From: Zarea fungicola
Lineage: Eukaryota; Ascomycota; Sordariomycetes; Hypocreales; Cordycipitaceae
DNA length: 64,000 nucleotides
Direction: 5' to 3'
Assembly (NCBI GenBank): GCA_900169235.1
Contig: FWCC01000164.1
Span: forward strand, 62,001 to 126,000
Below the pieces are notes generated by a model. It did no database searches, was not told where the DNA came from, and saw only the letters and a list, made by a program, of their open reading frames with translations. Positions 11,562 to 22,889 of this stretch are shown one piece after another (within the stretch, counting starts at the first letter, position 1; each line of letters begins with the position of its first letter). Position numbers and translations under genes: made by a program.

Positions 11562-12491
11562 ATGTCGCATACAAGGCAGGGTCGGAAGATTGCGTTAGTT
11601 GGTGCTAATGGTAATATTGGAACGCCAACTTTAGCGACCCTTCTAAGTCATGATATTCATGTCATCACGGTTATTTCCAGGTTGGAGTCAACCACTACTT
11701 ATCCATCTGGGGTAGTGGTGAAACGAGGCTCATTTGACGATGGCACGTTTCTTTTACAGGCGTTGCAAGGGCAGGATGCTCTGGTCCTGCAACTTCCCAT
11801 TCAAGCTTCTGGGCTTCAGGACCACTTCATTGACGCAGCTGCAAAAGCTGGTGTGAAATATGTTCTTCCAACCGAGTGGGGGAGTGACCCTGCCGCAAAG
11901 TTGGTTGACGAGTTTCTACCTTTGGCAGAAAAAAGGGAGCAGAGGCGTCTCATTGAAGACCTTGGAGTGAGTTCCTGGGTGGCCATTGTTAATAACCCAT
12001 GGTTCGATTTCTCACTGCGAAATGGATCGTGGGGGATTGACGTCAAAGGGCGCAAAGCAGTCCTGTGGAACGGCGGTAACACGAGAATCAATACAACGAC
12101 AACTCTGCGTGCCGGCGCTGCGACAGCGGAGCTATTGAGTCTACCTGATTCTGAGTTGTCAAAGTATCGTCACAATCCATTTTTCGTCAGTTCGTTCTAC
12201 GTTACACAGAAGGAGATGTTGGAAAGCGTTTTGCGGGTCACACGAACCAGTGAGAAGGAATGGGACATCACAAGGCTCTCTATCGAAGATTTATGGCAAC
12301 AATGCGATGAGCGCATGAAGCAAGGTCTCGTTATGGAAGCCTTCGTCGCCAAATTCTACTCGGCGCACTTCATTGAGGGGCATGGAGGGGATTTTAACTA
12401 CAAGGTTAGCGAAACGTCAAAAAGCTTCTACCATGAAGAGGATCTAGACACCGTCGTCCAGCATACACTCGCAACGAATGGTCTTGTCTGA
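11562..12491 (+). CDS. NmrA/isoflavone-reductase-like (PCBER-type) oxidoreductase
   Basis: A single-exon frame of 309 residues. It starts with a Rossmann strand and glycine motif, IALVGANGNIGTP, as in phenylcoumaran benzylic ether/isoflavone reductase-like NAD(P) proteins. It continues with KYVLPTEWGSD, where fungal members carry a conserved P(S)EWG turn, and a hydrophobic central domain. Fungal proteins of this type are probably NADPH-dependent reductases of aromatic or other secondary metabolites; the substrate is unknown. Length is normal and the frame intact. It is distinct from the NmrA-like gene at 4878, so the two are not a local duplicate. Confidence 0.88.
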   Translation: MSHTRQGRKIALVGANGNIGTPTLATLLSHDIHVITVISRLESTTTYPSGVVVKRGSFDDGTFLLQALQGQDALVLQLPIQASGLQDHFIDAAAKAGVKYVLPTEWGSDPAAKLVDEFLPLAEKREQRRLIEDLGVSSWVAIVNNPWFDFSLRNGSWGIDVKGRKAVLWNGGNTRINTTTTLRAGAATAELLSLPDSELSKYRHNPFFVSSFYVTQKEMLESVLRVTRTSEKEWDITRLSIEDLWQQCDERMKQGLVMEAFVAKFYSAHFIEGHGGDFNYKVSETSKSFYHEEDLDTVVQHTLATNGLV

Positions 12492-13583
12492 AACGCGTCT
12501 CTTGATCTGAACGTGCAGCATTCGACCTAGCGATAGAAGCCACTGTATGTCACCATAGTGTTAAGCGGTTAATAGATACTATTCTCAAACGAGAATACAA
12601 CTGTCTACTAATAGTGTGTCCATTGAGCAGGCTGGCAGAATGCGCCGACGAGGAAGAGAATCAGCCTTGCTACTTCACAAATCCTTTTTAAAGCTTTCCT
12701 CATCAATTCATAGCTCCTTCTCCTCTACTAATTTGAATCATAATGCCAACAGAAAGATACTGCCGCTATCATGCGTCCACTTAAAATAAAAAGCATTCCT
12801 CGCAAGTGACGCAAAAAGAAAAGAAGCAATGAAGAGATCTGTGGACCACCCTCTTGATGACAATTATCTGGTACCCCAGCATTTCTAAGCACGTCCCAGC
12901 GGAGTTACTCTCAATCTCCGATTGCATCCGTGTGCTGTCTAGTTATCAGCGGCAGCATTTCTGACAACAGACCATAATAACGGAAGGAAAGATGAAACAG
13001 CCCGATTCTATGTACAAGGTTTCCAAGACGCAAGAAAAGGAGATTACTCTATGCATCTCGTTGCTCTGGAACATCCGCGAGAACCATAAAGGTGGTTTAA
13101 ATACTTGCTTTGCCACTACGCGGAACATTTCCTTTAGAGTTTTTGATTGGCTTGCGCGCCGAGTTGCTCATTCATTACATCAATTGTTGAAATCAGGTAT
13201 TTGGCGGCGATTCTTTTAATCGTCTCTATATAAAAGACATAGTTTTCAAACAAAACTCCGTATTTTCACCGCTCTTAAGGCTCTGTAGGCCCCTATGGCA
13301 TAATGAGTAGCTTATCTATTGCCAGTTAGATGCCAAAACTGTCAGCACGGTGTTTTAGTAAGTTTGAATGTTATTGCCATAGAAGAAATACTGGTTTGAT
13401 TCATTTGCGACTGGGGCAGAATCTAAGCTGACACCAGGGATTGAGCACGCTAGACAGGGCCGTGTGGAGAGGCTGAACTGCCATATGTGACAATGATAAG
13501 TACCATGTACAAGAGTAGTATGAATAATTTATGAAGATTTCTGACCACCATTCTGCCCCCAGCTACTTTGCGTCAATCGCTGC
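12492..13583. other. Intergenic, no gene recognised
   Basis: About 1.1 kb between convergent genes; only short unsupported frames. Confidence 0.5.
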
Positions 13584-14504
13584 CTAAATCTGGAAGTGCG
13601 TGAAAAGAACGTCCGAGAGATCGTCAAACATCTTTTTCCTAGTTGCAACAAAACTTTGATAGTCTTCTGCCGATACTCCATTCGGGATTCCGACGGAGGT
13701 GTGCTCTTCTGACCTTTGCAGCTGTGGGAAGACCTGGTTTATGAACTCGTCCAACGGGATGCCAATACTTCGACCTCGCTCCTCACCCATGTAGTCATGG
13801 AGCTCGGCTTTGCGGGCCATGTCAGCATTATCAACAGCTTATAAAGACGATACATTCTTTACTTACTTTGTACTGCGGGGGCGGAAATTTCAATAAATTT
13901 GCAGCTCTTTCCCTGGTTTTGGCGGCGTAGGCAGTCCATGAAGGCATGGACAGCCGCCTTTGAGGCCGAGTAGGCGGGCATGAGAACAGACGGCACGATT
14001 GACAGGTGAGTACCAGTTACAATCAGCGCTGTAGGGCGCTGCTTCTCGAGAAGAACCGCACTAAATTTGACAGCCAGATTGACAATGGAAGTAAAGTTGG
14101 TGTCAATCTCATGATGGAAGGCGTCAAGGTCAACATCCGCTGGCCGTAAAAGAGGATAGATTTGCTGCATGCCCGAGTTGAGAATGACACAATCCAGTTC
14201 AGGATTCTCCTTTACTACCCTGTTTACTTATTGGCATCCAGAAAATGCGAGAAAATAAAGCCTGTCCAGTTCTGGCTGGGGCATACCTTTGGATGAAGGG
14301 TTCGAGGCCGTTTCTGTCAGTAATGTCAAACCTGATAGAGCTAGCCTTTTCAGCGCCATGCTTATGGACAAATGCGTCGAGTCTTTCCTGGCGACGGCCG
14401 ACAGAGATGACCTTTGAGCCCTCCTGAACAAGCCTGTCGGCTAAACCCGCACCGATGCCAGAGGTGGCACCTACCAAGAGGACAGTTTTAAAAGGAAACC
14501 CCAT
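13584..14504 (-). CDS. DltE-like short-chain dehydrogenase/reductase
   Basis: Three exons read leftward, 14504-14287, 14219-13867 and 13807-13584, giving 264 residues in phase. Introns of 67 and 59 nt begin GTATGC and GTAAGT; the second has a CTGAC branch site 13 nt before its AG. Motifs are LVGATSGIGAG (cofactor glycine motif), ILNSGM (the NNAG position), and YSASK, the catalytic Tyr-x3-Lys. The spliced sequence then gives PAVQTELHD, a hallmark of the DltE-like group. Counting back 13 residues from the catalytic tyrosine gives Thr (TGTHLS) instead of Ser, a conservative change of the catalytic residue. Substrate unknown. Confidence 0.87.
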
Positions 14505-16211
14505 AATAAAGTTGAGTAAGAACTGTGGTAATAAACTGAGACAACTTCAATTATGGCAATGCTAAATCTAACGAAGCGGCCGTTCTTGGTGTTTATAGGT
14601 ACATGCGCCGGCTTCCTCCACACGTAACTCACCCAATAAACTACTTCAAGTCTGTGACAACTACACAGCCAAGATACACAAAGACGGAATTAAACCGTAA
14701 ATCCGTCCATGGCGCTGAACAACAAAACTCAGGTAACGTATACCTTCTCTTCAGTGCTAGTTGTTGTATGTACTGTACTTGCAATATGGGCGGCTGGTGG
14801 AGCCCAATATCGCCACCGCCCTCGCTTGGTCAAGTTCACACGCCCATTGGCGGCCATTTTGCTGCTCGTAATTTCTATATGCTGAAGCCATAGGAGGACC
14901 TGTATGCCTGCTGGCCTCGGAAAGTCGCCGTAGCAGCGTTTAGAGACTCCACTATGAGCAGTACTCCGGAAGGCTAACCTATATTAGTTTGGGCTGTGTT
15001 ACTGAAGCCTGTCCCCGTTATTAAACTGTAGACAGCCTGATATTTTATCATCTGTTGCACTGGTAATGATGTATTCTGAGGCGCCAGTTGCGGAGCCGCA
15101 ATCAGCGCAGTCATGGAGTCGCCGCCTTGAACCTGCACTGTTCCGGTAGAGCTACACATGTTTCGCAATCAATACTAAATTCAAAACTAGGAATTTGAGA
15201 GATATTCTGTACCCATGAACCCTCTGTCAACTAGAGCTCGTTCTTCATCTCTTGTAAGGTTTCTTTCGAGGAACTGAGACGGATGGCTGGCAGGAACTAG
15301 ATACAACGCGGAGAACATATTATGAACAAAACATAGCACGCTTAATTCTTGCCTGACTTTTCATGGAGGTGACGATCTTTACCGCCCGTAGTAATCGCTG
15401 CTTGTGCCATCGATTACGGATCACTGTGTTCACCTAAAAAACTAGCCTCCTAGCCAGTCAGCCCACCCCCGGTGCGCCGTGGCCAGGAAACAGGTTGCCA
15501 CTGATGGGACGGCAGCAGCATGGGTCCCGAAGGTGCCCGGCCGGAAGGTGCGGGCATTTTGGAACAGTGGTTTGCTTGCTTCCCTGCTTCTTGTGCTGGT
15601 GTCTGGGACGTTCCAGTGAGATGGTTGTTTTTGCAAATACATGCATCCGACAGTTGTATTTGGCCATTAACTAGGGCTCTTGGCGCCACTGAAAGTATTA
15701 CTCTATCCCGGCTTGCTGGCCTGGTTGGTATCTAGTTCATGTTTCTAATATTCAGACTACTAAAATCCGAGTTCCGGTAAAAGAAATTGAAAGTGGGCAA
15801 GCACCCCCATCAGTCCACTCGGAGATACCTGTAGTTAGGGGTGAATTGCTGCGCACTTTGACAGGTCGCCTCGGAGATACCCTATAGAAGGGTGTAAAAA
15901 GGGACTGGTAATAATGTAGGCGCCATGACTCGGGCGACGGGGCGTTCACTAGCTGAAGAAAGATTCTGCTTGTTAGTCAGCTTTGTTTATGTAAGTAGTG
16001 GCCCCTTACCCTAACCCTGCTGCCCTGTTATTCTATAGTGAGTGGTTCATGAAAGGCCGGCCCGCTCCTTGAGTGACATTGTAACTTGTCATTAGACTGT
16101 GTTTGTGTTTTTAAGTGTCAGAGATTTTACATAGATATTTCTCTAATTAACTGGCAAAGTGCTAAACTAGATCCACCGCAGCAATCACATCATTTGTAAA
16201 GAGATATCCGA
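14505..16211. other. Intergenic, no gene recognised
   Basis: About 1.7 kb. A minus-strand frame near 14974-15160 contains TVQVQGGDSMTALIAA, faintly like a LysM core, but has no start, partner exon or second motif. A short CCCTAACCC at about 16010 is not a telomere array. Confidence 0.45.
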
Positions 16212-17363
16212 TTATGGCATGGGCAATACTTTCACTGAGTTTGCATCGACCCAGTCTAGTGCTGTTTTGAAGATGTCTGGCGCGGAATAATGCAATGTCA
16301 GGCAGTGTCCTGCGTTTTCTGCAACATAAACGTCAAATTGAGTGGAATTTGGAAAAAGTGATTGAGTACTCAAAAGTGTGCTCTTACACGTTCCAAATAC
16401 CTCGTTGCAGAAAATCACGTCAGAATCTCCAGTAACAATGAGCACCGGTCCTTTGTATCCCGCTGCTACAAACCCGCCAGCTTGCGTCAAGAGCTCACCG
16501 ACTGTAACAGTATCGGCTGATGCGAAATCGAAAGCAAGAATATTCGGATCAAACGATCCTGGCTGCCCGTAAAACGCCACCCCGCGGCCAGTCTCGTTCG
16601 TTGCACGAAGATACCCCAAAGGTAGGTGGCGATTGATTTCTGCGCCGCCTGCTGTGTTTACCGCAGAGTCGAATTTATTGAGAAGAATAGGGACAGGAAA
16701 CTTGATATTGACGCTGTATCCTGACAGGATCATAGCATCAAAGTCATTTGGATATTCTCTTGCCACAGCATTGCCCAGAAATGATCCGTAAGAATGACCG
16801 ACGTAAATGACACGGCCGAACGTCTTTTGGAGGGGGTTTCTGCTGGGGCCGGCTCGGATCTGGGAGATGACCTGATGAAGTACGCTGACATTCAATTCAA
16901 ACTGTGCGACTGTGACTGGGTCTGGATGCGAGGAGGCCCCGTGCCCAACCCTATCAATAGCAAGCGTGGAGAAGCCGCGGTCGACGGCATAATCCACCCA
17001 AGAGTACTGCGATGACATGTCGAATCCAGACCAAATGCTTGAGTTGTACGTGGCTCCATGTACTAGAAACTGCAGAGTATTCTCATTTCCGCCACTGGTC
17101 GAAACAGGTCGGCAATAGGTAGCCGCGATCTCGAACGTTCCTGAGGCGGCGGCATTTCCAACAGGACCAAAGCTGGAATTGCCGGTAAGGTATTCATCCA
17201 CTGAATTGACCAGTTGTCTAGAGTCATTCTCAGCTGGCGAGTTACCGAACACGCTATTGTTGCTCGACACCTCCACAGTAAAGATGACCTTAGAGCAGAG
17301 TGCTGTTGTTTGACAAAGAGTAACAGTTGCCTCCAACAAAGTAAGTAGGTATATAAGCCACAT
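16212..17363 (-). CDS. Secreted alpha/beta-hydrolase
   Basis: A single exon of 383 residues. The N-terminus (WLIYLLTLLEATVTLCQ) is a signal peptide. The alpha/beta-hydrolase core has the oxyanion segment VHGATYN, the DRVGHGAS turn, the nucleophile elbow GHSYGS, an acid in GDSDVIF and a histidine in AENAGHCL, so the Ser-Asp-His triad is complete. Several N-x-S/T sites fit an extracellular glycoprotein. Substrate is unknown; an esterase or lipase-like role on extracellular substrates is likely. The frame is intact. Confidence 0.87.
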   Translation of the reverse strand: MWLIYLLTLLEATVTLCQTTALCSKVIFTVEVSSNNSVFGNSPAENDSRQLVNSVDEYLTGNSSFGPVGNAAASGTFEIAATYCRPVSTSGGNENTLQFLVHGATYNSSIWSGFDMSSQYSWVDYAVDRGFSTLAIDRVGHGASSHPDPVTVAQFELNVSVLHQVISQIRAGPSRNPLQKTFGRVIYVGHSYGSFLGNAVAREYPNDFDAMILSGYSVNIKFPVPILLNKFDSAVNTAGGAEINRHLPLGYLRATNETGRGVAFYGQPGSFDPNILAFDFASADTVTVGELLTQAGGFVAAGYKGPVLIVTGDSDVIFCNEVFGTCKSTLLSTQSLFPNSTQFDVYVAENAGHCLTLHYSAPDIFKTALDWVDANSVKVLPMP

Positions 17364-18618
17364 CCTTGTTCGATTCTAACTGAAATGTCGATGTAATTTT
17401 TGAAGTTGAGGAGGTCTGCTGTTGGTTGTGCGTATTAAAACCTGCCCATGATGCAGCACGTATTTCGAGCGGGGGCTACTTATATACCTCCTATGTGGAT
17501 AGTCAAGTCGGACCACTGCCTGCTTATTTGCAGAGCGTATAACTTCATAATCAATTTATGGGCATATTATACCTTAAGCCTACAAACAGCGCTAGTGGCT
17601 TACTCTTGCGTTCCGATGTACGGATAACTCGGTTTCGCTCAAGTCTGGACGGCGGCACAGTCGGGAAATCAGTAAAAAATTGGTCAGCTTACCAACCTAC
17701 CTGGAAATTGTGCCGAGTTTAAAAGGTGTAGTTATTGGGGTAGAACAGCCACGTCAGACCCCTCAAAAGAATGGTGGTCATTACCGAGGAAAATAATTAA
17801 GTATACCAGGTAAGCCGGCAACCACACTGTCAGACCCAAGGTCATTTAGTTATGACCTGTAGAGGCCAAGCTTAACTAGGTGCTTGGTAGATATCAGAAG
17901 CCTCTGCTCTCAACTGAGTATAGCTAGGAGTTTCGTTGGTACTACCGGCCTTGCTGTTAAGAGGTGCAGTGAGAAGTTGTTGTATCGTTGATTGTCCAGT
18001 GTCTAACTAGAGTCGAGGACGCCCTTATCTACGGGCTTACGGTCATCGTAACTGACGTTATATAACTTAATTTACTTTAATATTATAATAAAAGGTAATA
18101 GAACTAAGCCCTGTAGTTTATATAAACCCCTCAAGGTTTATACTATGTGGGTATAGGTCTTAAGTAACTGGCTACGTTGTGACCTACTTCTGACGACATA
18201 GGTGCCGAATTGCTTCAGATTATCTACCGTGCTAGTGCCGTCGATGTAGGGGGCTGGCTATCTGTTTACCATTGATGAGTATCTTTAAGGAACTCATCTG
18301 CTTTCTTAACTTTAATAGTTCATTTGGACTGAGGAACTAGCTGCCTTTATCATTGTGTTGTCATTGTACGGCTTGTGGCGCAATGCAAATTCAACTGCAG
18401 CACTTGTGTTTCTCGAACGAGCTATTTGTGACGGAGCAAAAGAGTGTTTTTATTCACGATATGTGCAGGTAGGTCCTATTTAGTTATAAGAATTCTCGGT
18501 GACTTTTCTCATTTTGTGTCGAATCCAGCTGGCAGGTACATACCAGTGCCTCTCTCCACATGCCTTTAAGCCATTTCTGTCAAGCTTCAGTGATCCCTTC
18601 GCCCGCGCCCTGAGAGTC
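17364..18618. other. Intergenic, AT-rich in part
   Basis: About 1.25 kb. The stretch 18,050-18,170 is strongly AT-rich with runs such as TTAATATTATAATAAAA and may be a degraded repeat, but no terminal repeats or transposase frame can be recognised. Confidence 0.4.
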
Positions 18619-19514
18619 TTAGCACCGGACATTATTATATCCCGTACTACAGCCATAATGGGCACCCTGACCATTACTTGAGCTTTGTGCCGGGGCTAGC
18701 GCTCCTCCATCAGCCTTGGAATTATAGCCAAAACTGCCACCACAACCACCTCCATAGCCGCAGCTCTCGCATCCCTCAGACCACATCCAACCCCATACTA
18801 GATAATTTTGAATCCAAATCTGACCGACGCTATAACCGGGAATGTTGCATGTAACTAAAAGCATATTAGAATGTGAAGCATATGTATTTCGCTTCTAATC
18901 TGATGTGAATATGCTTACTCGAACCAGAATGGCTCCAGGTGTCTGTCACCGTAATACCTGATGTAAAGGACAGTACATCCTTTATGATGGTCCAACTAAG
19001 TCTGCATCTTGTTAAATCAGATGATATTTGAGAAATCTCTTGGTTGAGCATATACCCTGCATTCTCGGCGATAGATAGAGTATATGACCAAGCAAGATTG
19101 TAAGAACCGCCCGATGGATCGTCTCCTGCATATAGACAGGTATCGGCAGGATTCCAGTTGCCCCACCAATGCTGAACTTGCTCTGCCCAGGTGTTGACGT
19201 ATCCGTAGCAGGGCCTAAAGCATACATATTAATTATTCCATTTTATAAATTTTAGGCCAAGTTTGAACAATTAGAACTCATGGTAAAGATATTCTAATCA
19301 CTTACTGCGAGTATTGGCGCTTATCCAACTTTGGCTTCACTTGACTCATATGAATGAAGGAGCGAGTGTCGTTGACATAAATGGAGTGATTCGCACCGTG
19401 GTTCTTGGATGAGTAGTCGTACAAGTTATCGGAGTGCACAACATATTCGGTACCCAACGTACCAAGGATGTTTTCATAAACTTGATCCGGGCTAAGAATG
19501 GTAGCATTCTTCCC
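18619..19514 (-). CDS. Putative secreted Trp/Gly/Cys-rich protein with a Kex2 site; N-terminal exon unresolved
   Basis: Three exons, 19514-19306, 19214-18919 and 18854-18619, join in phase through introns of 91 and 64 nt (GTAAGT...TTTAG and GTAAGC...TTTTAG), giving 246 residues before the stop. The first part looks like a propeptide with N-x-T sites and ends in LDKR, a Kex2 dibasic site. The mature part is rich in Trp (VQHWWGNW, VWGWMWSEGC), has a beta-like middle (GITVTDTWSHSGS) and a Gly/Cys-rich tail ending in VRC. The frame is closed immediately upstream (TAA just before 19514), so a signal-peptide exon must lie further upstream. A 13-codon ATG exon at 19761-19723 is in phase but weak. 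I do not recognise the family. Secretion is inferred from the Kex2 and cysteine pattern. Confidence 0.5.
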
Positions 19515-22379
19515 CTTAGTTGCTTAACAACAGTAACACGAGAGTGAGCTTTTCTCAATTCAGTCAGATTTTAGTTGGAAACGCGGCAATTGCACAGTAT
19601 ATGCATGATGCACTTCCGGATGCATTTTGAGAGCTGGCCACGAGTCATGGACGGTTCCCTGGTGGGCACATCATGTCAACCCACGGAGAATTTGGCCACC
19701 GCAGAATACTTTCATCTGTTACCTGTACGCACACCAGACCAACGGTTGTCATGGTGTTCATAATGTGCGTGTTAGGGCATGCTAGCTTTCATATGAAGCA
19801 AATATTTACAGACAGCAATATCCATACTAGGCTGCATCCGAATTGATGCAATGACAACAAGTTATGCTGTTGCATTAAAGCGAGATACTGTGTTACCTGC
19901 ACCAAATTATCTCAAGAAGGCCAAAATGGTTGAAGATAGAATGTGAAGATAATACAGCGTAGTTTTGGTTGAGGGTTAATAGAGACAAGGGGGTAAAGGT
20001 TGCTGGTATAAGAATGGCTGTATCACTGGAGTACTATCGGATAATTTAATTGAAGATGGCATCCGTTTGCGGATACCTACACCTGTGGCATTGACACAAC
20101 ACTTGGATTGCTTGTGAGATGGGCTGGCCTTACTCAGTAGCTCGTATCATAACAAGCACGCCTTTGTGGGTAGGCATGATCTACTCTCGGCAGAACTCGC
20201 TACGAAGCAGTTCTATTGGCATCCATTGATTAGTCCAGATCCGGTGGTGGAATGCATCCCGTGATTTGTCGGAGCCTTTCTCCTTTGCTTCTCACATTTC
20301 CGCTCTGTGCGGCCCTTGCCGACCTAGCGTTGTTCCCATGGCATTAATAACACAGGTCAAAAAGTGACTTCCCAGCTGGGATATCAGATCCCTGGCCCCA
20401 AGTCACGACAATCAGTAGTGATGCTAATTGCCGTTATAATTCCATAATAATTGCCATGTTAGTGCTCACTACATGGCAATTCTGTTTTATTGTGATTGGT
20501 CATCAAAGAGCGGTCAGTCTCAGTATCAAGCCACCACGGACTTTGAACGGAGTAGTTATTTCACAGCCTTGCTAGAGTGATCCGCACGAACTCATTCTGC
20601 CACTACGATCGGAAGTGGCAAGCGGCAGCTGGAGCGAATAATTCTTGGCTGACAGCCTTTCTAGAAAGGGTGGAGTTTCTAACGCTTCATAACGCTCCAT
20701 AAAACCCTAAGATAGGCCCTTCAATGTGCCGGGGGCCATGTTGCCAATCGTGCTGACCTGCGGCCGTTTTTGCCGGGTTCAGAACTGTTGTGACTGCTGA
20801 GTCAAGTCAAGCAGCTCTTCCTGAGATGCATGACTCCCGCCGCAGCCTAGCCTTTCCCTAATGCATATGACTCTAGGCTTTTCAAATACGCAAGGGTAAC
20901 ATTTTGGGGTGAATTTCCACCATTCTCTTAGATAACATGCCGCAAACTACTTCCTTCTCATGGTCGTGATCGTCATTAGATTCGATTAGACAGTTGATTA
21001 AACCCGCACACTCCTTTCAACAGTAAATAGGCCGTCAGAATAACTCCCAGTATTTTCGCCATTGTGCCGCCACTCTAGAAATCCACTGTTGAATTCGTCT
21101 TCAACGGGCTTGCGGTTGACAGTTATAGAAAACTCCTTATAGCTAAATATCACCGGATAAACGTCGACGTGGTTTGCTAATAACGCTCCTATAATAACTA
21201 ATTGAGAATTCCTTATGTCGATCATATAGGGCTAGGAATCTCAGAAGAGGAACAGGTCAATATTGCAAGAACTGTCAAGCTGTGTCGAGAACGCGGGAGA
21301 GGAGGCCATTAAAGTATTCGAAGAAAAGTGGGAAAGCACGCCACCTTCTGATTCTTTCCAGGCAGCACTCTCCATCCACGCGTCATCATTGGTTCAGTCC
21401 GCATCCGCGACACGTCGCCGAGACCTCATCAATGACGCAATCCGGCGATACATTCGATCAAAATCCTCTCCGGTTGGACCAAAAGTCGAGAACAGCGTCA
21501 GAGCAAACGAGCAAAGAGAGAACCGGCTAGAAGTAACGTTCAAGTGGCTAACCAAAGTCACCCACCACCAATCACGTTTCAACCCGCCGACGGCGCCGAT
21601 CCGTGGCCCTTTCCAAGACAAGCAACTCAGTTCCCCTTGGAGGTGAGCTACGGATGGGTGCAAAATACGGATTGGTAATAATGGAGCCGCTTAGATCATC
21701 TGCAGTGCCGGTGCCCTCAATGAAAAGAAAGACGACGGTGTAAATAGCCATCAGTTTCTTGATAAAAAGCGGAACATGAGAGCGGTTAAAGGAAAAATGC
21801 ACACACACCTACGCTAATCCAGACGCACCAAAATGACTCAACAATACTGAACAGAACTAGGTTGAATACAGCTCCGCAGCGTAGAAATCTAAACTCGACG
21901 GATAACGATGACCCCGAATCCGAGACTTGAACGATTGAAGAGCATCTTGAGGAATAAAACTCGGACGACGCATCCTGAAGATGCGTGAACGCTGGCATGA
22001 AATTATAGAACCAATGGAGGCTTTTATCATGTTCCAAGACAAGTGTAGTAGATGATAATTCACCAAACATCAATCGGTACGCAGGACTCAGTGGCGGTGA
22101 TGAAAGAACTGTCTTGACAATAGAGTCGTAGTACACACAAGTCGGCTGACAACATATATGGGGACAGCACGTCAAATGTATGGTGGTATAAGTGTTCAAA
22201 AAACTTTAGTACAGTTTATCGCGCAGTAGTAATAGGCATCGGTATTTATATCTATATAGCCGCTGTATGGGACGGCTAGCCACATGTGACATGAAAAGAC
22301 TAGTCCTTATACTGACAACATATTGGAGTGAGCCTAATGCCCTGCACTTAGTCGGGATTGTCTAGAGGCCTCCAACTCT
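19515..22379. other. Intergenic, no gene firmly recognised
   Basis: About 2.9 kb apart from a possible first exon of the upstream-facing secreted protein. It includes a perfect hairpin at 20,449-20,481. Frames at 20,998-21,225 (minus), 21,263-21,646 (plus) and 21,786-22,199 (minus) have protein-like composition but no recognisable motif, and their splice partners could not be found. Confidence 0.4.
20449..20481. repeat. Perfect 11-bp inverted repeat (hairpin)
   Basis: AATTGCCATGT at 20449-20459 is the exact reverse complement of ACATGGCAATT at 20471-20481, with an 11-nt loop. It could be a hairpin of a degraded small transposable element or chance; no target-site duplication or longer arm is seen. 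Confidence 0.5.
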
Positions 22380-22889
22380 TTATTTCTTGCAGCTCACTGA
22401 TACAAACTGCACAGATGGGAGACTGACAGTCTTGGACTGGCCCCTTGCCACCTCAAATGCTGCTCCCGAGTCTGCGCAACTCTGCTTCTTGAAGCTAAAG
22501 TTACACTTTGCAAAGCCGAGGTTGGCACTGACATCCAGAGTCGCGCATCCAACAATCTGAGACAGCAGGGAGCAACCCTTACCACTGCTACTGGAATGCT
22601 CGTCGGTGACTTCCACACCGCCACACTGGCTACCTTTCTTGCCACCATCAAACAAAACGTAGGTCCATTCACCGTCGTGATCTTCTCTGGAGGAAAGCGA
22701 GTGAAAGACCTCCAAATCGTTGCCAATTGCGGCCGAGGTGTCACTTACAGGGACAGTGACACCCGAAACGCCAAATGTGTTGCCCAGGCCAAGGCCAAGG
22801 ACCAGGTATACGGTAGTTGCGGTGAACTGAGTTATGTCAGCTTAAAATAAAGCCTATTCGTGTTAGTTTAGCATGCTATTAACCTTCAT
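22380..22889 (-). CDS. Small secreted cysteine-containing protein, 150 residues
   Basis: The main frame ends at 22380 and is open back to about 22840 but has no ATG before the signal-like sequence. A six-base first exon (ATG AAG, 22889-22884) joined through a 57-nt intron (22883-22827, GTTAAT donor, GCTGAC branch site, CTCAG acceptor) gives a start MKFTATTVYLVLG, a very typical fungal signal peptide. The mature protein of about 130 residues has six cysteines (QCGG, GCSL, GCAT, KCNF, SCAD, SCKK), enough for three disulfides. No known domain. A role as secreted effector or surface protein is inference. The GTTAAT donor is non-standard and is the weak point of this model. Confidence 0.6.

Noticed and set aside
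13838..13866. 29-nt intron for the DltE-like SDR
   Set aside because: Too short for fungal splicing; the 59-nt intron ending at 13808 is in phase, has a branch site and restores the family motif VQTELHD.
14974..15168. Minus-strand frame with a faint LysM-like core (VQVQGGDSMTALIAA)
   Set aside because: Starts at a non-ATG codon, no signal peptide, no partner exon and only one weak motif.
16006..16020. CCCTAACCC-like sequence resembling telomeric repeat
   Set aside because: Only about one and a half units, internal, with no array; expected by chance.
21263..21646. 127-residue plus-strand frame of helical, charged composition
   Set aside because: No ATG with good context, no family recognised, and overlapping minus-strand frames are equally long.
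20998..22199. Series of minus-strand frames that could form one gene
   Set aside because: No combination of splice sites joined them in phase and no motif was seen.
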